Assembly: GCA_020052135.1 (NCBI GenBank)
Contig: JAGVPS010000014.1
Span: 1 to 7,344 of the forward strand
Source of the DNA: Minisyncoccota bacterium
GTDB lineage: Bacteria > Patescibacteriota > Minisyncoccia > UBA6257 > 1-14-0-10-40-38
Direction: 5' to 3'
Length of the DNA: 7,344 nt
Under the pieces are notes generated by a model. It saw only the letters and a list, made by a program, of their open reading frames with translations, had not been told where the DNA came from and did no database searches. Made by a program: the position numbers and the translations under genes. Positions within the stretch are counted from its first letter, which is position 1. The number at the start of each line of letters is the position of its first letter. Shown piece by piece: positions 1 through 5,707 of the stretch.

Positions 1-194
1 AAGATGTAATCAGCGCGTCCGGCTTGCGAGGTTTCTTCAGTAATGACTTGGTTTTTATCTTCTGGGTCCCAACCAGCTTCGCGGAGCTTTCTGTCAATTA
101 AAATACGCGCATCAGTCTCGCGCATGAACTTTTTTCTTGCCCCGTTAGAATCCGAAGGATTTCTAATGGGGCCGGTTGTATCTTGTGTAGCCAT
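1..194 (-). CDS. hsdR: N-terminus of a type I restriction R subunit-like protein (partial)
   Basis: Only the first 64 codons are visible; the gene continues past the left edge. It starts at the ATG at 194, 18 nt after the preceding nuclease gene, with a purine-rich AGAGAAGA stretch upstream as a weak ribosome-binding site. After a polar, low-complexity start (about residues 1-24), the segment ETDARILIDRKLREAGW followed by a GRADYI sequence resembles the start of HsdR and related DEAD-helicase restriction subunits. In those proteins this region leads into an N-terminal PD-(D/E)XK nuclease fold in which an Asp of a G-x-A-D-Y-like motif is catalytic. By family knowledge the full protein would combine ATP-dependent DNA translocation with cleavage. 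No helicase motifs are in view, so the assignment rests on this short N-terminal match. hsdM and hsdS are not in the window and may lie further left. Confidence 0.6.
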   Translation of the reverse strand, partial: MATQDTTGPIRNPSDSNGARKKFMRETDARILIDRKLREAGWDPEDKNQVITEETSQAGRADYI

Positions 195-212
195 AATATA
201 TCTTCTCTAAAT

Positions 213-677
213 TCAATCTGCTGTTTTTTTGAGTAAGTTTTCTATCAAATCCCAATTGCCCTCCCAGTTTTTATTGAGATCATTCAAGGAAAATCTGCGT
301 TCCCAATTCGAAGTTCCGTGAGCCGAATGTTTCTGGCAAGCAATCCCAACCATTTTTTTACTCGCAATCCAATATTTTGGACCCTCGTTCTTTTTCGGTG
401 AACCCAACCAAACAAAAACTACAAACTGATTATCGTCTGCGTATATCCACTTTTCATCAGTTTCTCTTAAAATAAAAGTGTTCGCCCTATCTGGATGACA
501 AGATTTTACCTGAATATAGCCCAGCACTTTACCATCTTGCTGGCCAAAAAGGATGTCATTGTCCGAAAAATTCTCTGGAAGCAAGGCATTCGGTATGCCT
601 CTTTTAGATAATTCTGCCGCGACATATAATTCGCCAGCATGTCCGCCTAATTTTTTAATCCATTGTGGTGTTGCCAT
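213..677 (-). CDS. PD-(D/E)XK-like nuclease family protein, 154 aa
   Basis: This small soluble protein has a layout typical of compact PD-(D/E)XK nucleases. GELYVAAEL carries Glu16 in the first helix, NDILF carries Asp41, and GYIQVKS has the Q-x-K (Gln56, Lys58) variant of the catalytic D/E-x-K. The order Glu, Asp, Q-x-K is seen in Holliday-junction-resolvase-like and DUF4365-like proteins, many encoded in defence or mobile regions. The C-terminal half is Trp/Lys-rich with no recognisable second domain. The ATG at 677 lies 5 nt after the radC stop, and no clear Shine-Dalgarno is present, so translation is probably coupled to radC. The next gene downstream is the restriction-subunit-like gene. 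A nuclease fold is well supported by the motifs; the substrate is unknown. Confidence 0.7.
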   Translation of the reverse strand: MATPQWIKKLGGHAGELYVAAELSKRGIPNALLPENFSDNDILFGQQDGKVLGYIQVKSCHPDRANTFILRETDEKWIYADDNQFVVFVWLGSPKKNEGPKYWIASKKMVGIACQKHSAHGTSNWERRFSLNDLNKNWEGNWDLIENLLKKTAD

Positions 678-682
678 ATTTT

Positions 683-1345
683 TTACAATAATTTATGTTC
701 CTTAAAACTGAAAAAAATCGTTTTGCTTACAATCACATGGTCTTTTACTTCGATGCCGAGAAGCTTACCAGCATCGACCAATTGCTTAGTGATGTCCGAA
801 TCTTCTTGTGATGGCGATGGATCACCGGCCGGATGATTGTGAGCAATAATTACCTGCGCGGCCAAATGCCGGACAGCTGGCTCGAACACTTCGCGCGGAT
901 GAACGAGATTGGTGTTAAGGGAGCCGACTGAAACGATTTCACGCTTGATTTCCTGATTTCTTGAATCAAGGAAAAAAATAACAAAATGTTCTTTTTTATG
1001 ATCACGAATATCCTTGAGTTCGTCCCAAACATCTTTTGGCGATAAAAGCAGAATCGATTGCTTATTCTGCAGGTGCCGACGACCAAGTTCGTAGCAGGCG
1101 ACGATTTCACACGCTTTCGCGCTTCCAAGACCAAATGTATTTTTCAATTCTTTGGCCGACGCTTTGGCCAATCCAGCGCCACTGAATTTCCTTAAAATCT
1201 TACCTGATAACTCCACAACATTTATGCCCTTGCTTCCGGTTCGTAAAAGAATAGCCAAAAGTTCGGAATTCGAAAGCCGCTCGGGGCCGTATTTCTCCAG
1301 TTTTTCTCGCGGTCTATCTACTTTTGGCAAGTCTTTTATTTTCAT
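683..1345 (-). CDS. radC: RadC family protein (JAMM/MPN+ metalloprotein), full length
   Basis: At 220 aa this is the usual RadC length and appears intact. The N-terminal part opens with MKIKDLPKVDRPREKL and the ELLAILLRTG helix. A helix-hairpin-helix-like segment around FGLGSAKACEIVA (residues 71-83) follows, then the MPN+ domain. The metal-binding JAMM signature H-x-H-x7-S-x2-D is complete: His169, His171, Ser179, Asp182. RadC was once thought to act in recombinational repair, but its biochemical role is unsettled, and copies are common in mobile and defence islands. The ATG at 1345 overlaps the upstream zinc-ribbon stop as ATGA, and AAGGAG (1354-1359) gives a real ribosome-binding site. A second, truncated copy lies at 4292-4543; the two N-termini are clearly paralogous but not identical. 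Confidence 0.95.
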   Translation of the reverse strand: MKIKDLPKVDRPREKLEKYGPERLSNSELLAILLRTGSKGINVVELSGKILRKFSGAGLAKASAKELKNTFGLGSAKACEIVACYELGRRHLQNKQSILLLSPKDVWDELKDIRDHKKEHFVIFFLDSRNQEIKREIVSVGSLNTNLVHPREVFEPAVRHLAAQVIIAHNHPAGDPSPSQEDSDITKQLVDAGKLLGIEVKDHVIVSKTIFFSFKEHKLL

Positions 1346-1545
1346 GTTTTTCTCTCCTTTTTAATTTCTTCCCGATCGGCTTCATTACCAATAAGGCGCA
1401 CATAAAACTCGCATCCGTCCACTTCGAGGGCGCCGCATTTGCACATAATCATTTTCTTGTGCGTATTCCAATAAATTTCATCCCCGCACTTTTTGCACCT
1501 ATAATGAATTTCCTTTTTAGTTTTGATGGCGATTTCCTTTGGCAT
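1342..1545 (-). CDS. Small zinc-ribbon protein, 67 aa (DUF7695-like)
   Basis: A 67-aa protein with two knuckles: CKKC (Cys17, Cys20) and CKC (Cys35, Cys37), predicted to bind one zinc. The segment around the second knuckle, CGALEVDG, followed by a YVRLIG stretch, resembles small zinc-ribbon proteins such as DUF7695. Their function is unknown. I chose the ATG at 1545, which begins 4 nt after the GIY-YIG stop. An in-frame ATG at 1584 would add 13 residues but lies inside the GIY-YIG gene and partly inside the ACCCTGCACC repeat. The end overlaps the radC start as ATGA, so it is translationally linked to radC. It could be a nucleic-acid-binding accessory protein, but that is inference from the fold and context. 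Confidence 0.75.
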   Translation of the reverse strand: MPKEIAIKTKKEIHYRCKKCGDEIYWNTHKKMIMCKCGALEVDGCEFYVRLIGNEADREEIKKERKT

Positions 1546-1549
1546 AACG

Positions 1550-1834
1550 TTATAGTTTCTTGTACCCTGCACCATAAATATCATTCAGGGAATTACTGAT
1601 TTTCTTATAAAGTTCCGATGTTGCTTTCCCGTAGTTTTTTAATTTTTGTTCTCTTTGTCTTGCGTCAATTTCCGAATAAAATGCTTCATAATACACTAGA
1701 GCTAACGGTCGTCTGGTTTTGGTCGAAAAAACTTTACCATCATTGTGCAATTTTAATCTTTTCTTTAGATCATTTGTTGAACCTATATAGCATTTGCCAT
1801 CTTTGCCACTTTTTAGAATATACATATAAAACAT
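1550..1834 (-). CDS. GIY-YIG nuclease domain protein, 94 aa (UPF0213/UvrC-N-like)
   Basis: A single-domain GIY-YIG protein of typical length. YMYIL near the N-terminus is the GIY strand and CYIG (residues 15-18) the YIG strand. NDLKKRLKLHN contains the conserved Arg26, and the ARQREQKLK segment contains the expected metal-binding Glu62. The fold cuts DNA using one divalent metal ion, and small stand-alone members occur in many bacteria with mostly unknown roles. The ATG at 1834 is 1 nt after the fic stop, and there is no Shine-Dalgarno, suggesting coupling. The gene is bracketed by a 17-bp inverted repeat (1564-1580 and 1837-1853). The inner repeat supplies its own IYGAGY tail codons and the outer one supplies the tail of fic. 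That suggests it may be a mobile or inserted unit. Confidence 0.93.
   Translation of the reverse strand: MFYMYILKSGKDGKCYIGSTNDLKKRLKLHNDGKVFSTKTRRPLALVYYEAFYSEIDARQREQKLKNYGKATSELYKKISNSLNDIYGAGYKKL
1564..1580. repeat. Inner arm of 17-bp inverted repeat flanking the GIY-YIG gene
   Basis: ACCCTGCACCATAAATA is the perfect reverse complement of 1837-1853. It overlaps the last codons of the GIY-YIG gene. The ten-base core ACCCTGCACC is also found twice in the fic leader. Confidence 0.85.
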
Positions 1835-1835
1835 A

Positions 1836-2900
1836 CTATTTATGGTGCAGGGTGTATCTCACACCCCGGCCTTGACCGACTCGTTCAACCAAACGCAAAG
1901 CCACCAATCTAGCGAGAGATTGCTTGATAGTGACCTGCGGTACTGAACCATTGAGACGTTTATCGATTTCAGCCACGCCCAAAGTCTCGCCGTCTTTTAG
2001 GATAGCGAAAACCTGCTCTTGTCTTTCGGACAAAAGTTTTTCCGGTTGTTCGGCATTCATCAGTTTTCGAGCAACATCGCCTTGAGTCAGCAATGCATCA
2101 AGCAAAAAATTCAGCCATGGCGTAATATCTTCATTCTCCGTTTTGTGATTGTTTTGCGTTGCTCGGAGAGCGAGATAATAACTGTCTTTGCGTTCCTCGA
2201 TAATTTCGTCAAGCGAAGCATACGGCACATGGGCATAATCATTTCGAAGCAAAAGCAAGTTTGTCAGAGCACGGCTAAGACGGCCGTTGCCATCAAGGAA
2301 CGGGTGAATCGCCAAAAATTCAAAAACAAAATTGGCAATAATAAGCACGGGGTGGAGTTCTTTCTTTTCGAGCTCCTGATTTGTCCAGTCAATGATCGCT
2401 TCCATTTCCGGTTTGACCAAATATGGTTTAGTCGGATTGAATAGAACAATTTCTTCCCCTCTCTCATTTTTCATCACTACCGCATTATCGGAATCTTTAT
2501 ACTTGCCTTTATGCGACTGATCCTTGTTAGAGAATTGCAAAAGAATGCTATGGAAGTGCAGAATATTATTCTCGGTCAATTTGAGCGTGCGGTAGTGGTC
2601 AAAAACTCTTCCGAGTAAATCGGCATAACCGGCGACTTCCTGCTCGTCACGGTTCTTGGGAGGATTAGATTTTAGCCCACGCAAAAGACGAGCCACTTCC
2701 TCGTCGCTCATTTTTGATCCTTCAATACGGGTTGAGGCACCGGTAGATGTAATGATCACCGATGACTTAAGCCGACCCAAAATCTGTGGAGAGAGTCGCA
2801 AACTGCCATGCCAAAGACCCTTAAACTCGTCAATTTTGGCAATTTTACCAAGAATCTCCTGGCTTAGTTTTATTCGTTTGTTGAAGCTATTTTCGCTCAT
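1836..2900 (-). CDS. fic: Class II Fic domain protein with C-terminal winged-helix domain
   Basis: A 354-aa Fic protein. The active-site motif HPFLDGNGRLSR (residues 199-210) is a full match to HPFx(D/E)GNGRxxR, the signature of enzymes that transfer AMP or other nucleotide groups onto Ser/Thr/Tyr hydroxyls. The inhibitory helix motif (S/T)xxxE(G/N) is present near the N-terminus as STRIEG (residues 56-61, Glu60), marking an intramolecularly autoinhibited class II Fic. Residues about 288-350 (SERQEQVFAILKDG to the RYTLHHK tail) look like a winged-helix DNA-binding domain, a common combination. I chose the ATG at 2900 because the MSENSF start aligns with the family. A start at 2984 would lie inside the leader and translate through the hairpin. 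It heads the operon behind a strong promoter. The target protein is unknown, and autoregulation by the winged helix is inference. Confidence 0.93.
   Translation of the reverse strand: MSENSFNKRIKLSQEILGKIAKIDEFKGLWHGSLRLSPQILGRLKSSVIITSTGASTRIEGSKMSDEEVARLLRGLKSNPPKNRDEQEVAGYADLLGRVFDHYRTLKLTENNILHFHSILLQFSNKDQSHKGKYKDSDNAVVMKNERGEEIVLFNPTKPYLVKPEMEAIIDWTNQELEKKELHPVLIIANFVFEFLAIHPFLDGNGRLSRALTNLLLLRNDYAHVPYASLDEIIEERKDSYYLALRATQNNHKTENEDITPWLNFLLDALLTQGDVARKLMNAEQPEKLLSERQEQVFAILKDGETLGVAEIDKRLNGSVPQVTIKQSLARLVALRLVERVGQGRGVRYTLHHK
1837..1853. repeat. Outer arm of 17-bp inverted repeat flanking the GIY-YIG gene
   Basis: TATTTATGGTGCAGGGT is the inverted partner of 1564-1580, with 256 nt between the arms. 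It encodes the last codons of fic (TLHHK) and its stop, ending just before the GIY-YIG start. Confidence 0.85.
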
Positions 2901-2921
2901 ATTTTTGATATATTTTGATGC

Positions 2922-2967
2922 TATACCCTGCACCTTAGACAGTAAGACCCTTAAGGTGCAGGGTATA
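2922..2967 (-). promoter_or_regulatory. 16-bp inverted repeat / leader stem-loop before fic
   Basis: TATACCCTGCACCTTA (2922-2937) and its exact complement (2952-2967) flank a 14-nt loop. The element lies between the promoter at 2984-3013 and the fic ATG at 2900, so it is transcribed as a strong hairpin in the leader. At the DNA level it is a palindromic site that a dimeric DNA-binding protein could use, and the winged helix of the downstream Fic is a candidate. There is no T-run after it, so it is not a standard terminator. The core ACCCTGCACC recurs at 1564-1573 and, inverted, at 1844-1853. Confidence 0.8.
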
Positions 2968-2983
2968 TAGATAACTATATCCA

Positions 2984-3013
2984 ATTATATACGAAAGCAT
3001 CCCAATAAGTCAA
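2984..3013 (-). promoter_or_regulatory. Sigma70-type promoter of the fic operon
   Basis: On the minus strand TTGACT (3008-3013) and TATAAT (2984-2989) are separated by 18 bp. Predicted transcription starts near 2977, giving a leader of about 77 nt that contains the 2922-2967 hairpin. It sits only 8 bp from the left end of the insertion sequence, so insertion did not remove it. Confidence 0.78.
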
Positions 3014-3021
3014 CTATTCGA

Positions 3022-3044
3022 ATTAGCTCACGAAAAATCTAACC
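3022..3044. repeat. Left terminal inverted repeat of the IS
   Basis: ATTAGCTCA, five unlike bases, then AATCTAACC, matching the inverted right end at 4273-4296. It is followed directly by CATGGCGGG, and a diverged copy of the whole block recurs 36 bp later. Confidence 0.82.
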
Positions 3045-3057
3045 ATGGCGGGTATCG

Positions 3058-3087
3058 TTAGCTCACCAAAATCCATACCATGGCGTG
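3058..3087. repeat. Subterminal direct copy of the left IS end
   Basis: GTTAGCTCACC...ACCATGGCG repeats the pattern of 3023-3051 (TTAGCTCAC, A-run, ACCATGGCG) with a few mismatches at a 36-bp offset. Such tandem end repeats can be extra transposase-binding sites. No matching second copy was seen at the right end. Confidence 0.7.
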
Positions 3088-4272
3088 CATATGAACATGC
3101 ACGCAAAACACGAATTAACCAAGGATATCCTGGCTAGGTATCTAGCCGCGAACAAAGCAGACAAGGGCCGGATACTGGATGAGTTCTGTGCCAATACGGG
3201 GTATGAGCGCAAGTACGCCATCACCAAACTGCGAGCGTACCAACTCACACCGGCCTTGGAGTGGATGGTGGCTGGCAAGCACACAAGGAGAAGAGAGCGC
3301 CTGTACGACATGGCCACGCAAGAAGGCGTAGCCGTCATCTGGAAAGCGTATGACAACATTTGCGCCGAACGTTTGCATCCAAACTTGGGAGAGATGCTCG
3401 ACAAGCTGGTCTCGTGCCATGAATTCGAGATCGATCCCTTCACGGAACAAAAGATACGGGTCATTAGCCTGGGTACGCTAAAGCGCTTGCTCACTGGCAT
3501 CAGGGAACGGGAAACCAATCGTGTGGGTGGCACCACCCGGCCGGGCACACTGCTCAAGCATCAGATACCTTTGCGGGTGGGCCACTGGCAGGAAACAAAA
3601 CCAGGCTTCTTGGAAATTGATCTTGTCGCCCAGTGTGGTGATTCGGCTACTGGAGAGTTCGCTAATACCCTCGACAGTACTGATGTGTGGAGTGGCTGGT
3701 TTGAGGCCGAAGCAGTGATCGGCAAAGCCCAAGAGCGGGTGCACCAAGGCATCAAGAATATCCACAGGCGACTGCCTTTTCCCCTCCTCGGGTTAGATTC
3801 CGACAACGGTTCGGAGTTCATCAACTGGGAGATGGTGGCGTACTGCGAGAAAGAAAACATTGTCTTCACCCGCTCACGACCGTACAAGAAGAACGACAAT
3901 GCCCACATCGAGTAGAAGAACTGGACCTGTGTGCGCAGGGTACTGGGATACACTCGGGTTGAAACACAAGAGCAAGTGGATCTGATGAACGAGTTATACC
4001 GAGGAGCTTTGCGTGACTACATCAATTTCTTTTTGCCTTCAGTCAAATGCGTGGAACGGATGAGAGTGGGGGCAAGAATCATTAAAAGATACGATCAAGC
4101 CAAGACACCATTTCAGAGAGTATGTGAGTCTAAAGATGTGCCGAAGGAAACAAAAGAGAAGTTGCGCGAACAATACCAAGAACTTAATCCGGTTGCTCTT
4201 CGGCGGGAGATTGATACACTGACAAGCAAGATATTTAGCAACAAATCACAAGCACGCCGGGGAGGAAGCTAG
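3085..4272 (+). pseudogene. DD(35)E (rve-type) transposase interrupted by UAG
   Basis: This frame encodes 395 residues if an internal TAG (3913-3915) is read through. The N-terminal part (about 1-60) looks like a DNA-binding region. The integrase-like core follows: Asp179 in GFLEIDLV, Asp240 in GLDSDNGSEF, and Glu276 in NDNAHIE, giving exactly 35 residues between Asp240 and Glu276. The TAG is codon 277, immediately after the catalytic Glu, and the same frame resumes with KNWTCVRRVLGY. Relatives usually have Gln here (HIEQKNW), so one CAG-to-TAG change explains it. Start choice is uncertain: GTG at 3085 or ATG at 3091 or 3097, none with a clear ribosome-binding site. The truncated 276-residue product keeps all three acidic residues but lacks the C-terminal domain, so it is probably inactive unless UAG is suppressed. 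Confidence 0.85.
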
Positions 4273-4296
4273 GGTTAGATTCTTAGATGAGCTAAT
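4273..4296. repeat. Right terminal inverted repeat of the IS
   Basis: GGTTAGATT...TGAGCTAAT is the inverted counterpart of 3022-3044. It supplies the stop codon (4292-4294, read leftward) of the truncated radC. Confidence 0.82.
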
Positions 4297-4543
4297 ACGG
4301 GAGGGTTGTTGCTTTGGCGGAATCAATGCCGTCTATCTTTACCAAGTCCTGATAGGTCATTTGCAGAAGCCGCTTTTTGGAATGCTTGGTTAAAATCTGG
4401 GATGCGATTTCAATGACATTTTTTCCGGCCTTGCCGGTCCGCAAAAGAATAGCCAAAAGCTCCGAGTCCTTAAGATTCTCCGCTCCTTTAGCCACAAGCT
4501 TCTCCCGCGGCCTATCTGATTTTGGTAAATCTTTTATTTTCAT
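4292..4543 (-). pseudogene. radC: radC remnant truncated by the IS
   Basis: The first 80 or so residues of a second RadC. It opens with MKIKDLPKSDRPREKL and the ELLAILLRTG helix, then a helix-hairpin-helix-like GIDSAKA segment. Similarity to RadC ends at about AKATTL. The last codon and the TAG stop come from the IS right end. The whole MPN+ domain with the JAMM metal site is missing, so catalytic or metal-dependent function is lost. I chose the ATG at 4543, equivalent to the start of the intact copy. It lies 4 nt after the stop of the upstream fic gene, so it was co-transcribed with it. The remnant differs from the full radC at many positions, so it is a paralogue and not a recent duplicate. 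The missing 3' part is not elsewhere in the window. Confidence 0.9.
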
Positions 4544-4547
4544 AAAT

Positions 4548-5450
4548 TTATTTTTGTTCCTCCTTGCCATTCAAAGACTCCTCTCCAATCTTCCAGACGC
4601 CCTTTTCTAAAAATGCCTCGATGGTTTGGCGAGTCGCCTTATTGATAAGGTTAGAGTGAGAGATTTTATTGCTCTTTGCATAGTCAGAAAGCATGACAAT
4701 CTTCTTGCCTTCTAAATACGCCAACCGCTTGTGATAGCTGTTCGTGAGCGCACGACCGACTATTTCTTCCATGACTGATGTTTTGCTATTCGTTTGGAAT
4801 TCTTTGAACGCATCGTAGTATTTCTTTCTATCGATGAACTTAATATTTATCGGCACGAAGCCTTCCCGTATAAGCAGGTAGTTGTTGATGACTCGGCCAA
4901 TACGGCCATTTCCATCATTAAATGGGTGGAGGTATTCAAAGGCGAGATGAAGCCGTGCGATGCGTTTGATGATATTTTCATGACTTTTCGCATTGAATTC
5001 TCCAAACATTTTCTCAAGACTTCCGTTTATTTCTTTTGGAGCGGGAGCAATATGACTTCCGATACGAACATACTCGTCATCTTTGCGAAACCTTCCGGCA
5101 ATTTCATCGCGGATATTTGACATGAGCATTTTGTGGAGTGACAAGATAACGTCAAAGCCGAGCTCTTGCTCTTTAGCTCTTTTGTCGATGTAGGACACAA
5201 CTCGAGCAAGATTTTTTGCTTCAAATATTTCCCGTTCAGAAATATACCGGTCCAAATCGATCTGGAGAAGTATCTTCTCTGTCTCTTCAAGACTCAGCGT
5301 ACTGTTCTCGATAGCGTTCGAGTTGTATACCTGATCTGCGATTTCAGCTTCGCTTATAAGCTTGATAAGCGCATCCTTTCCTATCGATGCTTTGTAGTAT
5401 CTTTCCCTGAGTAAATTGATTTTATTAAATACTGCAGATGTTTTTGCCAT
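4548..5450 (-). CDS. fic: Class II Fic domain protein with C-terminal HTH-like region
   Basis: A 300-aa Fic protein from a different subgroup than the one at 1836-2900. The active-site motif HPFNDGNGRIGR (residues 175-186) is complete. The inhibitory motif (S/T)xxxE(G/N) is present as SNAIEN (residues 44-49, Glu48), so it should be autoinhibited. A C-terminal segment, LSDYAKSNKISHSNLINKAT and the following RQTIEAFLEKGVWKIG (about 254-288), looks like a helix-turn-helix with a wing. The predicted activity is nucleotide transfer (AMPylation-like) to a protein hydroxyl; the target is unknown. The start at 5450 lies only 8 nt from the -10 box, giving an almost leaderless mRNA. Three CTTTTTCACG-type sites around the promoter fit autorepression by the C-terminal domain (inference). 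The truncated radC follows 4 nt downstream. Confidence 0.93.
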   Translation of the reverse strand: MAKTSAVFNKINLLRERYYKASIGKDALIKLISEAEIADQVYNSNAIENSTLSLEETEKILLQIDLDRYISEREIFEAKNLARVVSYIDKRAKEQELGFDVILSLHKMLMSNIRDEIAGRFRKDDEYVRIGSHIAPAPKEINGSLEKMFGEFNAKSHENIIKRIARLHLAFEYLHPFNDGNGRIGRVINNYLLIREGFVPINIKFIDRKKYYDAFKEFQTNSKTSVMEEIVGRALTNSYHKRLAYLEGKKIVMLSDYAKSNKISHSNLINKATRQTIEAFLEKGVWKIGEESLNGKEEQK

Positions 5451-5458
5451 ATAGGAAA

Positions 5459-5486
5459 AGTATAGTCTTTTTCACGCTTTTGTCAA
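5459..5486 (-). promoter_or_regulatory. Strong sigma70-type promoter of the second fic gene
   Basis: On the minus strand a perfect -35 TTGACA (5481-5486) and TATACT -10 (5459-5464) have 16-bp spacing. The predicted start near 5452 is about 2 nt before the ATG at 5450. No Shine-Dalgarno is possible, so translation would be leaderless or nearly so. Confidence 0.82.
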
Positions 5487-5527
5487 CTGTAATCGTGAAA
5501 AACCACTTTTTTTCTTACTTTTTCACG
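5467..5527. promoter_or_regulatory. Putative operator: three TTTTTCACG motifs over the fic promoter
   Basis: CTTTTTCACG occurs at 5467-5476 and 5518-5527, exactly 51 bp apart. The inverted CGTGAAAAA lies between them at 5494-5502. The first copy sits in the spacer between -10 and -35 and the second just upstream of -35, the classic places for a repressor. The regulator is not proven; the HTH-like C-terminus of the adjacent Fic is the obvious local candidate. Confidence 0.62.
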
Positions 5528-5659
5528 TTTTTTACCATAGTACGGAGTAGATTACTTATGCCCCTGTTATTGCTGATGTTCATCCTATCTGGCTCCGCGT
5601 CTTGGACGACGTTAGAGCCTATTTTCAGAATAACCCTTACGTTCACATCCCTGATTTTT

Positions 5660-5707
5660 CAAAATGAAAACCGCCCGACCAAAGCCGTGTGGCTTTCGGT
5701 GGGCGGT
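5660..5707 (-). terminator. Rho-independent terminator of the 96-aa gene
   Basis: Arms 5670-5686 and 5691-5707 pair as ACCGCCC with GGGCGGT and AAAGCC with GGCTTT, with a few central mismatches and a GTGT/ACAC loop. Read leftward, the stem is followed by TTTTCATTTT. The gene's stop codon touches the base of the stem. The 5541-5660 stretch between it and the fic operator holds nothing I recognise. Confidence 0.82.

Larger units (their letters stand above)
3022..4296 (+). mobile_element. Insertion sequence, about 1275 bp, DD(35)E transposase
   Basis: The element is delimited by imperfect terminal inverted repeats. The left end reads ATTAGCTCA...AATCTAACC (3022-3044), and the complement of the right end (4273-4296) has the same two 9-bp blocks with a 5- or 6-bp unlike centre. 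One transposase gene fills the interior. The element is visibly more GC-rich than the flanks, consistent with separate origin. No direct target duplication is evident when the flanks (left ...ACTATTCGA, right ACGGGAGGG...) are compared. The right end cuts into a radC gene, and the missing part of radC is not found at the left end, so the locus was rearranged or deleted. The IS family is not certain; the rve-type core and HIE-KNW motif recall IS481/ISNCY-like groups. Confidence 0.88.

Noticed and set aside
1546..1584. Upstream ATG at 1584 for the zinc-ribbon gene
   Set aside because: It would overlap the GIY-YIG gene by 35 nt and translate through the repeat. The ATG at 1545 sits 4 nt after the GIY-YIG stop and fits the operon spacing.
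2901..2984. Upstream ATG at 2984 for the first fic gene
   Set aside because: It lies within the -10 region, upstream of the predicted transcription start, and would run through the leader hairpin. Family similarity starts at the ATG at 2900.
3913..3915. Evidence for a UAG-recoded genetic code
   Set aside because: UAG serves as a normal stop for the first fic gene and UAG also ends the radC remnant. One in-frame UAG in a transposase is better explained by mutation.
3931..4272. A separate 113-aa gene starting with GTG
   Set aside because: It is in the same frame as the transposase and continues its conserved sequence after the UAG, so it is the 3' part of one gene.
3012..4306. Target-site duplication around the IS
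   Set aside because: Comparing the flanks with several possible end positions gave no convincing direct repeat.
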